Source of the DNA: Caballeronia sp. dw_19
Lineage (GTDB): Bacteria; Pseudomonadota; Gammaproteobacteria; Burkholderiales; Burkholderiaceae
Assembly: GCF_018449515.1 (NCBI RefSeq)
Contig: NZ_JAAVUQ010000021.1
Location: 83,882-147,881 of the forward strand
Length of the DNA: 64,000 nt
Direction of reading: 5' to 3'
Made by a program: the position numbers and the translations under genes. Below the pieces are notes generated by a model. It searched no databases and was not told where the DNA came from. It was given only the letters and a program-made list of their open reading frames with translations. Below, piece after piece: positions 50,463-59,770 of this stretch (within the stretch, counting starts at the first letter, position 1; each line of letters begins with the position of its first letter).

Positions 50463-51947
50463 CTACTCTTTCGGTTTGTCACTAGCCGCGACAAGCACCG
50501 GCGCCGCCGCAGTGCTCGCCAGTTCTTCGCTTGACCAGCCGCCACCCAGAGCCTTGATCAATTGCACGTTCGCGCTTAGCTGACGTGTCTGGATATCGAG
50601 CACGCCGCGCTGAGCGTCGAGCGCGGCGGTCTGCGCCTGCACGACATCAAGATAACCGACCGCGCCTTGCCGATACCGGTTCAGCGCCAGATCGACGGAA
50701 TACTGCGCCGAATTGCTGGCATCGCGTTGCTGCTGGAGCGCCGTGCCAAGGTCCTGCAGCAGCGAAAGATTGTCTTCGATTTGCTGGAACGCCGACAACA
50801 CGACCCCGCGATAACGCGCTCCCGCTTCATCCGTCGCCGCTTTCGCCGAATTGAGCTGGGCGCGGCGCAGGCCGCCGTCGAAAACGTATTGCACGAGTTG
50901 TGGACCGATTGCCCAGAACAGGTTCGGAGCACTGATCAAATTCGAATAGGCGGTGCTTTGAAGGCCGGCTTGCGCGCTGAGTGTGATGGACGGAAAGTAG
51001 GCTGCGCGCGCCACGCCGATCTTCGCATTGGCTTCCGCCACGCGGCGTTCGGCCGCGGCAATGTCAGGGCGCCGCTGCACCAATGTCGAGGGCAAACCGG
51101 CCGGAATCACGGGTAAGATGATCGAGGCGGTTTGCTGCGGCAAACTGAACTCGGACGCGGACACGCCCACCAGTTCGGCGATCGCGTGCTCGATCAACGC
51201 GCGTTGTGCGAGGTTTTGCGACAACTGCGATTTCGCCGACGACAACTGCGTCTGCGCGCGCGATACATCGAGCCCCGAGACAATGCCGCCTCCATGCAGC
51301 GTTTGCGTAAGTTGCAGCGCACGCGCAAACGCCGCGACGGTGTCGGTCAGCAACTGGGTTTGCTGATCAAGACCGCGCAGGCGGATATAGCTATCGGTGA
51401 GTTGAACCTGCAAGCTCAGTTGTACCGATGCAAGATCGGCCTTCGATGCCTGCGCTTCGTCCTTGCCCGCTACCACGGAATCACGTACGCGGCCCCACAG
51501 GTCGAGGTCGTAATCGATCTCGCCGCCGAGCGTGACGGAGTTGTAATCGTTGGGGCCGCCGACACGCAATGGCCGCCTGTACGACTGCCGGTCGCGTTGC
51601 GGAACGGCGTTTGCACTGATTGTCGGATAGAGCCCGGCCGAGACCTGGTCCACGAACGCCTGCGCCTGCCTGTAGTGCGCGTACGCTGCGGCAAGATCCG
51701 TGTTGTTCGCGAGCAGGCGCTGTTCGAGATCGTCGAGTTGAGCGTCGTTATACATCTTCCACCAGCCGTTGCGGCTCAACTGGTCGGCGGGCTGCGCGCT
51801 GATCCACGGCCCGACCGTGTGATATTGCGCGACGACCGGCGTAGGCGGCACCTTGTAATCTGGCGCGAGCGAACAGGCCGCCAGCGCGATGGTGCCGGCG
51901 AGCAGCGCCGGCACGCGCAACGTAACCCTCGTAGCCAGCCTAGCCAT
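50463..51947 (-). CDS. RND efflux outer-membrane lipoprotein, NodT family
   Basis: This is the outer-membrane channel of a tripartite efflux pump (494 aa). A lipoprotein signal peptide ends in the lipobox LAACSLAPDYKVP, and two outer-membrane efflux (OEP) repeats follow with long coiled-coil helices (AQAFVDQVSAGLYPTISANA; AEANAKIGVARAAYFPSITL). The chosen ATG overlaps the stop of the membrane fusion gene by 8 bases. It is the last gene of the leftward RND operon. Confidence 0.92.
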   Translation of the reverse strand: MARLATRVTLRVPALLAGTIALAACSLAPDYKVPPTPVVAQYHTVGPWISAQPADQLSRNGWWKMYNDAQLDDLEQRLLANNTDLAAAYAHYRQAQAFVDQVSAGLYPTISANAVPQRDRQSYRRPLRVGGPNDYNSVTLGGEIDYDLDLWGRVRDSVVAGKDEAQASKADLASVQLSLQVQLTDSYIRLRGLDQQTQLLTDTVAAFARALQLTQTLHGGGIVSGLDVSRAQTQLSSAKSQLSQNLAQRALIEHAIAELVGVSASEFSLPQQTASIILPVIPAGLPSTLVQRRPDIAAAERRVAEANAKIGVARAAYFPSITLSAQAGLQSTAYSNLISAPNLFWAIGPQLVQYVFDGGLRRAQLNSAKAATDEAGARYRGVVLSAFQQIEDNLSLLQDLGTALQQQRDASNSAQYSVDLALNRYRQGAVGYLDVVQAQTAALDAQRGVLDIQTRQLSANVQLIKALGGGWSSEELASTAAAPVLVAASDKPKE

Positions 51948-53139
51948 TGGCGGCCACCTTCTTGTCGGCGCTGGCGACTTGCACGTGATCGCCGTCAACG
52001 AGACCATCAGGCGGCGTATCGATCACGCGGTCCGCCGCGATGAGCCCCGAGCCGATCTCGACCGAATCGCCGAAGTCGCGATTGATCGTCACCTTCTTGA
52101 ACACGACCTGGCCGTTTGTGCCGAGCGTCGCGACCATCAGGCCACGGGCGTCGAAAACCAGTGCGCTCGCGGGAACGCGTACCGCGTTTTCCTGCACCGG
52201 AAGCCTGAATTGCAGGCTAGCGAAACCACCGGGCAAGAGCTTGCCGGCTGAGTTGTCGACCAGCAATTGAACCAGCGTCGTGCCAGAAGTCGAGTTGACG
52301 GAATCCGCCGATGCAACCACGCGCGCGGTGAAACGCTGGCCGGGATATTCCGGCACGGAAAGCGTCGCGGTGGTGCCGCTGCGGACATCGGGGGCGTAAC
52401 TCTGCGGCACCTGCACATACACGCGCAACTGCTTCACGTCCGAGACGGTGAACAACTCCTGTCCGATCCCGCCGCTCCCCGCATTGATGAGCGCGCCGAC
52501 ATCGGTGTCACGTGCGGTCACCACGCCGTCAAACGGCGCCAGGATACGCTCGAAGCCCTTGGTGGCTAGCAACCGGTCGACGTTGGCCTGCGCGGCCGCT
52601 ACAGCCGCTTTCTTGGCGGTGTAGTCGCCGGTGCGTTCGTCGACTTCCTGCTGGGCGACCGAGTCGGTGCCGAGCAGCGCCTGCCAGCGTTTCGCGGTCG
52701 TGCCTGCGAGGGCGGCATTGGCTTGTGCGCTGGCCAGGTCCGCACGCGCCTGCAGCAACTGCTGGTCGAGCTCCGGCGACTCGATCACCGCAAGCAATTG
52801 CCCGGCCTTCACCGGTGCGCCGATATCCACGTTCCACGACTTCAGATAGCCACTCACGCGCGCAAAGATCGGCGCACGCGAATACGCTTCGAGATGCGAC
52901 GGCAGGTCGAGCGTCGGGCCGTTTGCCGAACTGACCGGATGGATCACGGTGACGGTCGGGACCGTCTGCGCGTTGGTCCAGGTCTTGAGGTTGCGGGCGT
53001 CGACGGCGCGCAGCGTGACGCCGGCGGCGACCACGATCAGCGCAACCGCGACCCCCACCACGCCGATCATGACGAGTCGCCGGCGCGGCACGGGTTGATC
53101 GGTGACGGGTGGGGTGGTGATAACAGGTTCAGACGACAT
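51940..53139 (-). CDS. RND efflux membrane-fusion (HlyD family) protein
   Basis: This is a periplasmic adaptor (399 aa). One N-terminal membrane anchor (residues about 22-44) is followed by a lipoyl half ARVSGYLKSWNVDIGAPVKAGQLLAVIES and a coiled-coil hairpin of about 100 residues. The second lipoyl half is LAPFDGVVTARDTDVGALINAG, followed by beta-barrel and membrane-proximal domains. GGGAGGTCCCGCT precedes the ATG, which lies 11 bases inside the end of the permease gene. It links permease and NodT-type channel. Confidence 0.93.
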   Translation of the reverse strand: MSSEPVITTPPVTDQPVPRRRLVMIGVVGVAVALIVVAAGVTLRAVDARNLKTWTNAQTVPTVTVIHPVSSANGPTLDLPSHLEAYSRAPIFARVSGYLKSWNVDIGAPVKAGQLLAVIESPELDQQLLQARADLASAQANAALAGTTAKRWQALLGTDSVAQQEVDERTGDYTAKKAAVAAAQANVDRLLATKGFERILAPFDGVVTARDTDVGALINAGSGGIGQELFTVSDVKQLRVYVQVPQSYAPDVRSGTTATLSVPEYPGQRFTARVVASADSVNSTSGTTLVQLLVDNSAGKLLPGGFASLQFRLPVQENAVRVPASALVFDARGLMVATLGTNGQVVFKKVTINRDFGDSVEIGSGLIAADRVIDTPPDGLVDGDHVQVASADKKVAANG

Positions 53140-56100
53140 GAGCGGGACCTCCCGTAACGGGTGTCGGGGCAATCGCGCGGCCAGTGCGCGAGTGAATGAT
53201 GCAGAAGATCACCGGGACCAGGAGCAGCGACGCGGTGGTAGCGAAAATCAGGCCGCCGATAACGGCGCGGCCAAGCGGTGCGTTCTGTTCGCCGCCTTCG
53301 CCCAGCGCGAGGGCCATCGGCGCCATGCCGATGATCATCGAGAGGGCGGTCATGAGCACCGGGCGGAAACGGGTGAAACCGGCTTCGAGCGCAGCCTTGA
53401 ACGGGTCGCCGTGAACGGCCAGGCGCTCGCGGCAGAAGCTGACCACGAGGATGGAGTTGGCGGTCGCCACACCCATGCACATGATGGCTCCCGTCAGTGC
53501 CGGCACGGACAGCGTGGTGTGAGTCGCGAACAACATCCAGACGATGCCGGCCAGCGCCGCCGGCAACGCCGTGACGATCACGAACGGATCGGCCCACGAC
53601 TGGAAGTTGACCACGACGATCAGGTAGATCAACACGACCGCGCCGAGCAGGCCGAACAACATGCCGGCGAACGCGCTGTTCATGGTCTGCACCTGGCCGA
53701 GCAGCGCGACCGACGAACCCTTCGGCAGTGCGTCGGCGTTGTCCTTCACCACGCGCTGGATGTCCGACGCCACCGCGCCCAGATCGCGATCCTGCGTGGT
53801 CGCGAAGATCTCGACCATCGGCTGGATGTTGTACTGACTCACGACTGCATTGGTGTTCGTACGCTCGACGGTCGCAAGGCCGCCCAGGATTTGTCCGCTG
53901 CTCTGCAGGCTTGAGGTGATCGGCAGGTTCTGCAGCGAGGCAAGCGAATCGAGGTTGTATTGCGGCGTCTGCATCACGATGGGATACGACACGCCGTTCG
54001 CATTGTTCAGCCAGAAAGTCGGCGCAACCTGGCTCGACCCCGCGAGGTTCACGACCAGGCTGTTCGTCACGTCGCGCTCGTTGATGCCGAGCAGTTGCGC
54101 GCGGGTACGGTCGACATCGACGTTGAACGTGGGATTGTTCTGCGCTTGCTGGATCCGTGCATCGACTACGCCGGGGATCTGGCGGATCTCGCGCAGCAGC
54201 CGGTTCGCATACGCGAAGTTCGCGGGCAGGTTGTTGCCGCGAACCTGCAAGTCCACTGGTGCCGGCGAGCCGAAGTTCAGGATCTGGCTGATGATGTCCG
54301 CCGGCGGGAACGAGAACGTCACGCCCGGATAAAGGCGCGGCAATTTCTCCCGCATCTGCCGCACGTACTCCGCGGTCGGACGATGATCTTCGTTCAACGC
54401 GATCTGGATGTCGCCGTCCTGCGAGCCGATCGTCCCGGTGTTGTTATAGGCGAGGTTGATACCGCTGACCGGCAGGCCGATGTTGTCGACCATCGTGGCG
54501 AGTTCGGCCGGCGGAATCATCTGACGGATCGATCCTTCCACATCCGCGAAAATCTGCGCGGTCTTTTCGACCCGCACGCCGACCGGCGCACGCACGTGCA
54601 ACAGGATCTGCCCGGCGTCCACGTCCGGGAAAAAGTTGCGGCCGAGCATAGGCACCAGCGCGAACGAGACCAGCACGAAACCGAGGAAGCAACTCACGAA
54701 GGGCGCGCGATGGTTCAGCGCCAGTTCCAGCAGGCCGTGATAGCCGGCGCGAATTTTTTCGAAGCGTCGTTCGAAACCCTGCTGGAAGCGTCCGAGCGGT
54801 CCGGGACGCTTCTTTTCGTGCGCATCTTCATCGAGATTATGCGGATGCAGCAGGTACTTCGCCATCGTGGGAACGAGCGTTCGCGACAGGATGAACGACG
54901 CGATCATCGCGAAGATCACGGCCTCGGCCATTGGCACGAAGAGAAAACGCGCGACGCCGTCGAGGAAAAACATCGGCACGAACACAATGCAAATACATAA
55001 CAGCGCCACGAACGCGGGCGTAACGATCTGCGCGGCGCCATCGAGGATGGCCTCCTCTACCTGCTTGCCTTGCTCCAGATGCCAGTTGATATTTTCGATG
55101 GTGACGGTCGCGTCGTCGACCAGGATCCCCACCGCGAGCGCAAGGCCGCCGAGCGTCATGATGTTGAGCGTCTCGCCGAGCGCGGACAAGGTCGCGATCG
55201 AACCGAGAATGGCGAGTGGAATCGAGGTCGCAATGATGACGGTCGACCGCCAGCTGCCGAGGAACAACAGGATCATGAGGCTGGTCAGCGCAGCCGCGAT
55301 CACGCCTTCGCGAGCCACGCCGCTGATGGCCGCGCGCACGAACAGCGACTGGTCGCCGATCGGTGCAATTTGCAGTGCGTCGGGCAATGAAGCCTTGGCG
55401 TCGAGCACGTGCTGCTTGATGCCCGCGATGATGCCGAGCGTGGACACCGAGCCGTTCTTCAGCACCGACATCAGCACCGAACGCTTGCCGTCCACATGCA
55501 CGATATTGGTTTGCGGCGGACTGCCGTCGCGGACATTCGCGACATCGTGGATATAAACCGTGGTGCCATTGACCGCCTTGATCGGCAGGTCGCCGAGCGC
55601 CTTGAGCGCGTAAGGCGCGTTGTTCAGTTGCAGCGTGTATTCGTGATCGCCGATTTTTTCCGTCCCGATCGGCGTCAGCAGGTTCTGGGCGGCGAGCGCA
55701 TTGGCAACGTCCTGTGCAGACAGGCCGCGCGCCTGCAAGGCCGTCGGGTCGATGTCGATCTGTATCTGCCGAGACTTGCCACCGAACGGATAAGGAATCG
55801 ACGCACCGGCCACCGTTACCAGCGCCGGACGTAACTGGTTCAGCCCCAGGTCGCCGAGGTTTTGTTCGGTGAGACCTTTGCCCGACAGCGCGAGCTGGAT
55901 GATTGGCACCGTCGACGCGTTGTAGTTCAGGATCAGCGGCGGCGTAGTGCCCGGCGGCAATTGACGCAATTGCGTCTGCGAGACGGCGGTCACCTGCGCG
56001 TTCGCGTTGCTGATGTTCACGCCCGGCTGAAAGAAGATCTTGATAATGCCGAAGCCATTCACCGATTCAGCTTCGATGTGCTGGATGTCGTTGACCGTCG

Positions 56101-56320
56101 TGGTCAGCGAGCGCTCGAACGGTGAAGTGATCCGTCCGACCATCTGGTCCGGCGGCAAGCCCGTGTATTGCCATACGACGCTGATCACGGGAATGCGGAT
56201 ATCGGGGAAGATATCGGTCGGCGTTCTGATCGCGGAAAGCGGCCCGATGATCAAAATGAGGATCGCCAGGACGACAAAGGTGTATGGCCGTCGGAGAGCG
56301 ATACGTACTAGGCCGAGCAT
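53129..56320 (-). CDS. RND efflux transporter permease
   Basis: This is an inner-membrane proton-driven exporter (1063 aa, normal RND length) with twelve helices and two large periplasmic loops. It opens VRIALRRPYTFVVLAILILI with the RTPTDIFPDIRIPVISVVWQ segment. The proton-relay aspartate pair is in GILVDDATVTIEN, and the second half repeats the fold (AGMLFGLLGAVVLIYLIVVV). It is first of the three-gene operon. The gene order permease-adaptor-channel is less common than adaptor-permease-channel. No regulator gene is adjacent; substrates may be drugs, dyes, organic acids or metals. Confidence 0.94.
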   Translation of the reverse strand: MLGLVRIALRRPYTFVVLAILILIIGPLSAIRTPTDIFPDIRIPVISVVWQYTGLPPDQMVGRITSPFERSLTTTVNDIQHIEAESVNGFGIIKIFFQPGVNISNANAQVTAVSQTQLRQLPPGTTPPLILNYNASTVPIIQLALSGKGLTEQNLGDLGLNQLRPALVTVAGASIPYPFGGKSRQIQIDIDPTALQARGLSAQDVANALAAQNLLTPIGTEKIGDHEYTLQLNNAPYALKALGDLPIKAVNGTTVYIHDVANVRDGSPPQTNIVHVDGKRSVLMSVLKNGSVSTLGIIAGIKQHVLDAKASLPDALQIAPIGDQSLFVRAAISGVAREGVIAAALTSLMILLFLGSWRSTVIIATSIPLAILGSIATLSALGETLNIMTLGGLALAVGILVDDATVTIENINWHLEQGKQVEEAILDGAAQIVTPAFVALLCICIVFVPMFFLDGVARFLFVPMAEAVIFAMIASFILSRTLVPTMAKYLLHPHNLDEDAHEKKRPGPLGRFQQGFERRFEKIRAGYHGLLELALNHRAPFVSCFLGFVLVSFALVPMLGRNFFPDVDAGQILLHVRAPVGVRVEKTAQIFADVEGSIRQMIPPAELATMVDNIGLPVSGINLAYNNTGTIGSQDGDIQIALNEDHRPTAEYVRQMREKLPRLYPGVTFSFPPADIISQILNFGSPAPVDLQVRGNNLPANFAYANRLLREIRQIPGVVDARIQQAQNNPTFNVDVDRTRAQLLGINERDVTNSLVVNLAGSSQVAPTFWLNNANGVSYPIVMQTPQYNLDSLASLQNLPITSSLQSSGQILGGLATVERTNTNAVVSQYNIQPMVEIFATTQDRDLGAVASDIQRVVKDNADALPKGSSVALLGQVQTMNSAFAGMLFGLLGAVVLIYLIVVVNFQSWADPFVIVTALPAALAGIVWMLFATHTTLSVPALTGAIMCMGVATANSILVVSFCRERLAVHGDPFKAALEAGFTRFRPVLMTALSMIIGMAPMALALGEGGEQNAPLGRAVIGGLIFATTASLLLVPVIFCIIHSRTGRAIAPTPVTGGPAHVV

Positions 56321-57113
56321 GAGAGTTCCAATACTTGGGGTTGAACTGAACGGTGCCCTGATGCTGCCAGGCGCAGCAGTCGGCGGGGTTCGGCCGCGGT
56401 CATCCGCGTGGCCCGGGCAATGCGCCGGGTAGGATCATTTCCGTCCTGACGCGAGACGGATTGTTGAAAAATACTCCACATGATCTTTGGTTCGTAGGCT
56501 GTTGACCGTTTGGTAACTCACTTTAATGGGCATCTGATCCGGCTAGTGCCGACACTGCTGCATCAAACCGAAACCGATTAATTCTTTCGAATTACTTTCT
56601 AATTCGTTGTTAAAAAATAAATTTGAAATCAAAACATCACCGGGCACGCGATTTTGTCTCGCAATTTTGTCTGTAACGCAGACAATCCGGGAATGTACAC
56701 AAACGAAAACAAAGCTGCAGTGCACAAACTCGGGTTTGGACGGGCGATTGAACCCGACTGGCCCATTTCCGGCAGCGAATTCAAGGCCGCAAATAAGCGT
56801 CTGCCCCATAAGTAATAATGGTCCGCGGCTTTTGTACGGCGCCAGCGCAGGCTTGAATAGCGATGTTGAGAGGCGCGCTGATTTTTTTATTACTGTCGTT
56901 TACTTAAGGGATAGCTTAAAACTACATTAGCTTATGAAGCGGCAAGCATGAAGGTCGACGTGGGATGAAGAGACTTGCAGCGGTCTTGACGCGTGGGGCA
57001 TGTCGCGAAACGCGAACCCGGCTGCGCTGCGAGGCGCTCGCAGCATGCGTGGCGGAACGCGGCTATGATTAGGCGCGGCAAATTCGTGCCGAACCATGAA
57101 AGGAGAATGCCGG
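56321..57113. other. Long intergenic region, no gene seen
   Basis: This is a 793-base, comparatively AT-rich gap between the divergent RND operon and the small monooxygenase-fold gene. It contains a perfect 7-5-7 palindrome at 56667-56685 (listed separately) and a short TTAAG-GGATAG-CTTAA palindrome near 56906. Short open frames here look non-coding. Confidence 0.6.
56667..56685. promoter_or_regulatory. Palindrome TTGTCTG-TAACG-CAGACAA upstream of RND operon
   Basis: A perfect 7-5-7 inverted repeat lies about 350 bases before the RND permease start. Size and symmetry fit a TetR- or MarR-like operator, but no such regulator is encoded nearby. Confidence 0.4.
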
Positions 57114-57422
57114 ATGATACATGTCATTGCCACTATCACGGCGCAGGCTGGCAAGCGCGACGCCGTGCTGGCGCTGTTCAGTCAGAACCGGCCAGCGGTG
57201 CTGGCGGAAGAGGGATGCATCAGCTACGAAGCGGTGGTCGACGTACCGGACTTCGGGGCGATTCAGACCCCGCTCGGCGATGACACATTCGCCGTCATCG
57301 AACGCTGGGAAAGCGCCGACGCGCTGAAGGCGCATGCGGCCTCGGCACATATGGCCGAATATGGACGCAATACGAAGCCGCTGCTCGCCAGCCGTGTCAT
57401 CAATGTGCTGCAAGCCTGCTAG
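57114..57422 (+). CDS. Antibiotic biosynthesis monooxygenase (ABM) domain protein
   Basis: This is a small dimeric ferredoxin-like-fold protein (102 aa) of the ABM/YgiN family. It opens MIHVIATITAQAGKRDAVLALF and has GCISYEAVVD and FAVIERWESADALKAHAASAHM, the conserved order of strand, helix and the WES-ALxxH helix. Relatives are quinol monooxygenases or detoxifying oxygenases without cofactor. AAAGGAGAATGCCGG precedes the ATG. It stands alone, convergent with the EAL gene 36 bases away. Confidence 0.9.
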   Translation: MIHVIATITAQAGKRDAVLALFSQNRPAVLAEEGCISYEAVVDVPDFGAIQTPLGDDTFAVIERWESADALKAHAASAHMAEYGRNTKPLLASRVINVLQAC

Positions 57423-57458
57423 GGCGCCGGCTCGTATTCAGGATCAGAAAGGGAGAAT

Positions 57459-59312
57459 CTATGTCACTAATTTATCGCGGTCCAACGAATCCCTTGGAAC
57501 AGAGCTGTCAATAATATTCCGCGAAAAAGTGGAATACCAGGCCTCAAAGACCGGCGCTGCCAGTGGTCGGGCAATGTAATAGCCCTGAGCTTCGTCGCAT
57601 TGCCAACCTGCCACAGCTTCGTAGATCTCCTGTGTTTCGACGCCTTCAGCGACTACCCGATAGTCGAGCTTTTGCGCAAGCGCAATGACGCCCTCGACGA
57701 GGGTACGCGTGTATTGGTTATCCAAAACACGACGCACAAGGCTCTGGTCGATTTTTAGCACCGTGGCCGAGTAAAGCTGTAGCTTGGACAGGTTGTTGTA
57801 GCCTGTGCCGAAATCGTCAATGGCGACGATGCTCCCCATGTCAGCGACTTTGCGAAGGTTCTCGGTGACAAGCTTCGCGTTTGCCGTTAATGCGCTTTCA
57901 GTAACCTCTAGTTCGACCCGCTTTGGTTCGATGCCGTGGGTTCGCAGCAGGGAAATGTAGCGGGGCACGAAGCCGCGCTGTTCCAGATTAAGCACTGAAA
58001 CATTAATTGAAATGCCAAGGATGATGCCTGCACGTTCCCATGTAGCAAGCTGCTTTAGCGCGTGATCCATCACCCAGTCGGTGAGCGCTGACATCAGCGA
58101 CGTTTTTTCGGCCAGGGGAATGAACTCAGCCGGCGAAACCTCCCCAAGCAGAGGGTGAGACCAGCGCAACAACGCTTCGACGCCCACGCAAGCACCCGTG
58201 CGCAAATCGACTCGAGGCTGGTAAGCTAGACTCAACTGATTTTCATCCTGCAGTGCCTGGGGCAAGGTGTTGAGAATGAAGAACGTGCGTTCCTGGGCCG
58301 CAAACATGCGCTTGGCAAACTTCCGAAATGGAACGCGTGCCCGCCGGGCGATCTCGGAAGACGACATCAAGGCTCGTAACACATCCGTGGGTTCATCTAT
58401 ACGAGACAGGTCGACCAAACCGAAGGTCGGCGACAAGTCGACTGGAATCTGGTTGACGAGCAGGGGCGCATCGAAGGCCCTCAACACGGCATCGATCACC
58501 CGCATTGCAGCGCTCTCGTCGCCATATACGAACACGGCAAAACGCGCATAGTCGACCCGGTACACGGGCTTGATATCGACGAGCGCCTGCTCCACGCGCC
58601 GGGATATTGCTGCCATCAACCGGTCAGTCGCGACAATGCCAATCGAAATCGACGTTTGATCGAGATACCCGAGTGGGACGACATTCACCAAAACCGCATG
58701 GCTGGGCGCGATCTGCCCAATTGGCCTTTCGTCGAAGATGGCGCGAACATCGTCACTAAATCGCGCGCGGTTCAGCAGTCGCGTGGGCGGATCCACAAAC
58801 GCGATTGATCGAAGCGCTTCGATCCGGTCCATCGCCATTTCAGCCAATTGACTCAGCAAGTCCCGTTGCGATTCGTCAAATTCGGGGCGCGGTTTGGTAT
58901 CGATGACGCATAGGCTACCCAGTGGAACACCCGAGCGCGTTCGCAACGGACTGCCGGCATAAAACCGGATATTCGGCTCCCCGAGTACGAGCCGGTTCTG
59001 CTTGAACCGCGGATCGAGCGTTGCGTCGGGGACGACGAGCACATCGTGACGAAGGATCGTGTGTGCACAAAAAGCGTCCTTCCGTTCAGTTTGAGCGACC
59101 TCCACGCCGACGCGCGCCTTGAACCACTGACGCTGTTCGTCGATCAACGAGATCAACGCAATGGGTGCTTTGAACAAACGCGCTGCGAGCTGAGTGATGC
59201 GATCGAGCGCGGCGTCCGGAGGCGTGTCCAGAAGGCAGGACTCCTGCAAAACATAAAGTCGATGTCTTTCGATGACTGGTGAAGGTAGCTCGTTCTGATC
59301 GGGCAGATTCAC
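57459..59312 (-). CDS. GAF-GGDEF(degenerate)-EAL c-di-GMP phosphodiesterase
   Basis: This is a 617-residue signalling protein. A GAF domain (residues about 25-170, FCAHTILRHDVLVVPDA) is followed by a diguanylate-cyclase-like domain (about 180-335). Its signature position reads VDYARFAVFV instead of GGDEF, so that domain is probably regulatory only. The EAL domain (about 355-600) keeps GVEALLRW, NVSVLNL, ELEVTESAL, DDFGTGYNN, LKIDQS and EGVET, which suggests an active phosphodiesterase that hydrolyses c-di-GMP. It is cytoplasmic with no membrane segment. It diverges from the hybrid kinase gene across a 458-base gap. Confidence 0.92.
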   Translation of the reverse strand: MNLPDQNELPSPVIERHRLYVLQESCLLDTPPDAALDRITQLAARLFKAPIALISLIDEQRQWFKARVGVEVAQTERKDAFCAHTILRHDVLVVPDATLDPRFKQNRLVLGEPNIRFYAGSPLRTRSGVPLGSLCVIDTKPRPEFDESQRDLLSQLAEMAMDRIEALRSIAFVDPPTRLLNRARFSDDVRAIFDERPIGQIAPSHAVLVNVVPLGYLDQTSISIGIVATDRLMAAISRRVEQALVDIKPVYRVDYARFAVFVYGDESAAMRVIDAVLRAFDAPLLVNQIPVDLSPTFGLVDLSRIDEPTDVLRALMSSSEIARRARVPFRKFAKRMFAAQERTFFILNTLPQALQDENQLSLAYQPRVDLRTGACVGVEALLRWSHPLLGEVSPAEFIPLAEKTSLMSALTDWVMDHALKQLATWERAGIILGISINVSVLNLEQRGFVPRYISLLRTHGIEPKRVELEVTESALTANAKLVTENLRKVADMGSIVAIDDFGTGYNNLSKLQLYSATVLKIDQSLVRRVLDNQYTRTLVEGVIALAQKLDYRVVAEGVETQEIYEAVAGWQCDEAQGYYIARPLAAPVFEAWYSTFSRNIIDSSVPRDSLDRDKLVT

Positions 59313-59770
59313 CGGTTTCCCCTACTGGAAATGATTTATGTCGAGCTGGTTGGGACGTCGTTTTCGAAGGAAATAGACGCAAACAACTATACACCGATGT
59401 GAACCGGTTCGGCATTTACAGATACACGGCAAAATGAGCAGCTTGGTGAAGCTACTTAGTCGAGCGTTTATGGTCATCGCAGATCTCTAGAGGTCGACGA
59501 TAAATAGATCACCGACGCAATACATACAGGCGCTAAAGGCATTTGTGACGAATGCCAACGCCAATTCCGTTCCCCAAGCACATCAAAGAAAGACGAGTGC
59601 AACCAGGCGTTCGCAGCTTGGGAAAAAAACGGCACGCGCTCCGCGGCTTAGGAGCCGTGTCCCTGGGTGATCTCGATTTTTCGCGCGGCAAGTCGTCCGG
59701 TACATTGGAGAAGGTTCAGCGCGTAGAATCTGCTTTCGTCTGAAACCCGATATAAGCGAATAACGTCAAA
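59313..59770. other. Divergent intergenic region, no gene seen
   Basis: This is 458 bases between the EAL gene and the hybrid kinase. It holds a GGCATT-TGTGACG-AATGCC inverted repeat (59539-59557) and three adjoining six-base palindromic sites (59481-59498). A 63-codon frame at 59552-59743 has no ribosome site or family resemblance and is not called. Confidence 0.5.

Noticed and set aside
59481..59498. AGATCT, TCTAGA and GTCGAC packed into 18 bases, resembling a cloning-vector polylinker.
   Set aside because: The order and spacing do not match a vector polylinker I can name exactly, and there is no vector, marker or transposon sequence on either side. Chance is more likely, though resequencing would settle contamination or an engineered scar.
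59552..59743. A 63-codon frame upstream of the hybrid kinase.
   Set aside because: No ribosome site, no family resemblance and a basic low-information peptide; its position suggests leader sequence rather than a gene.
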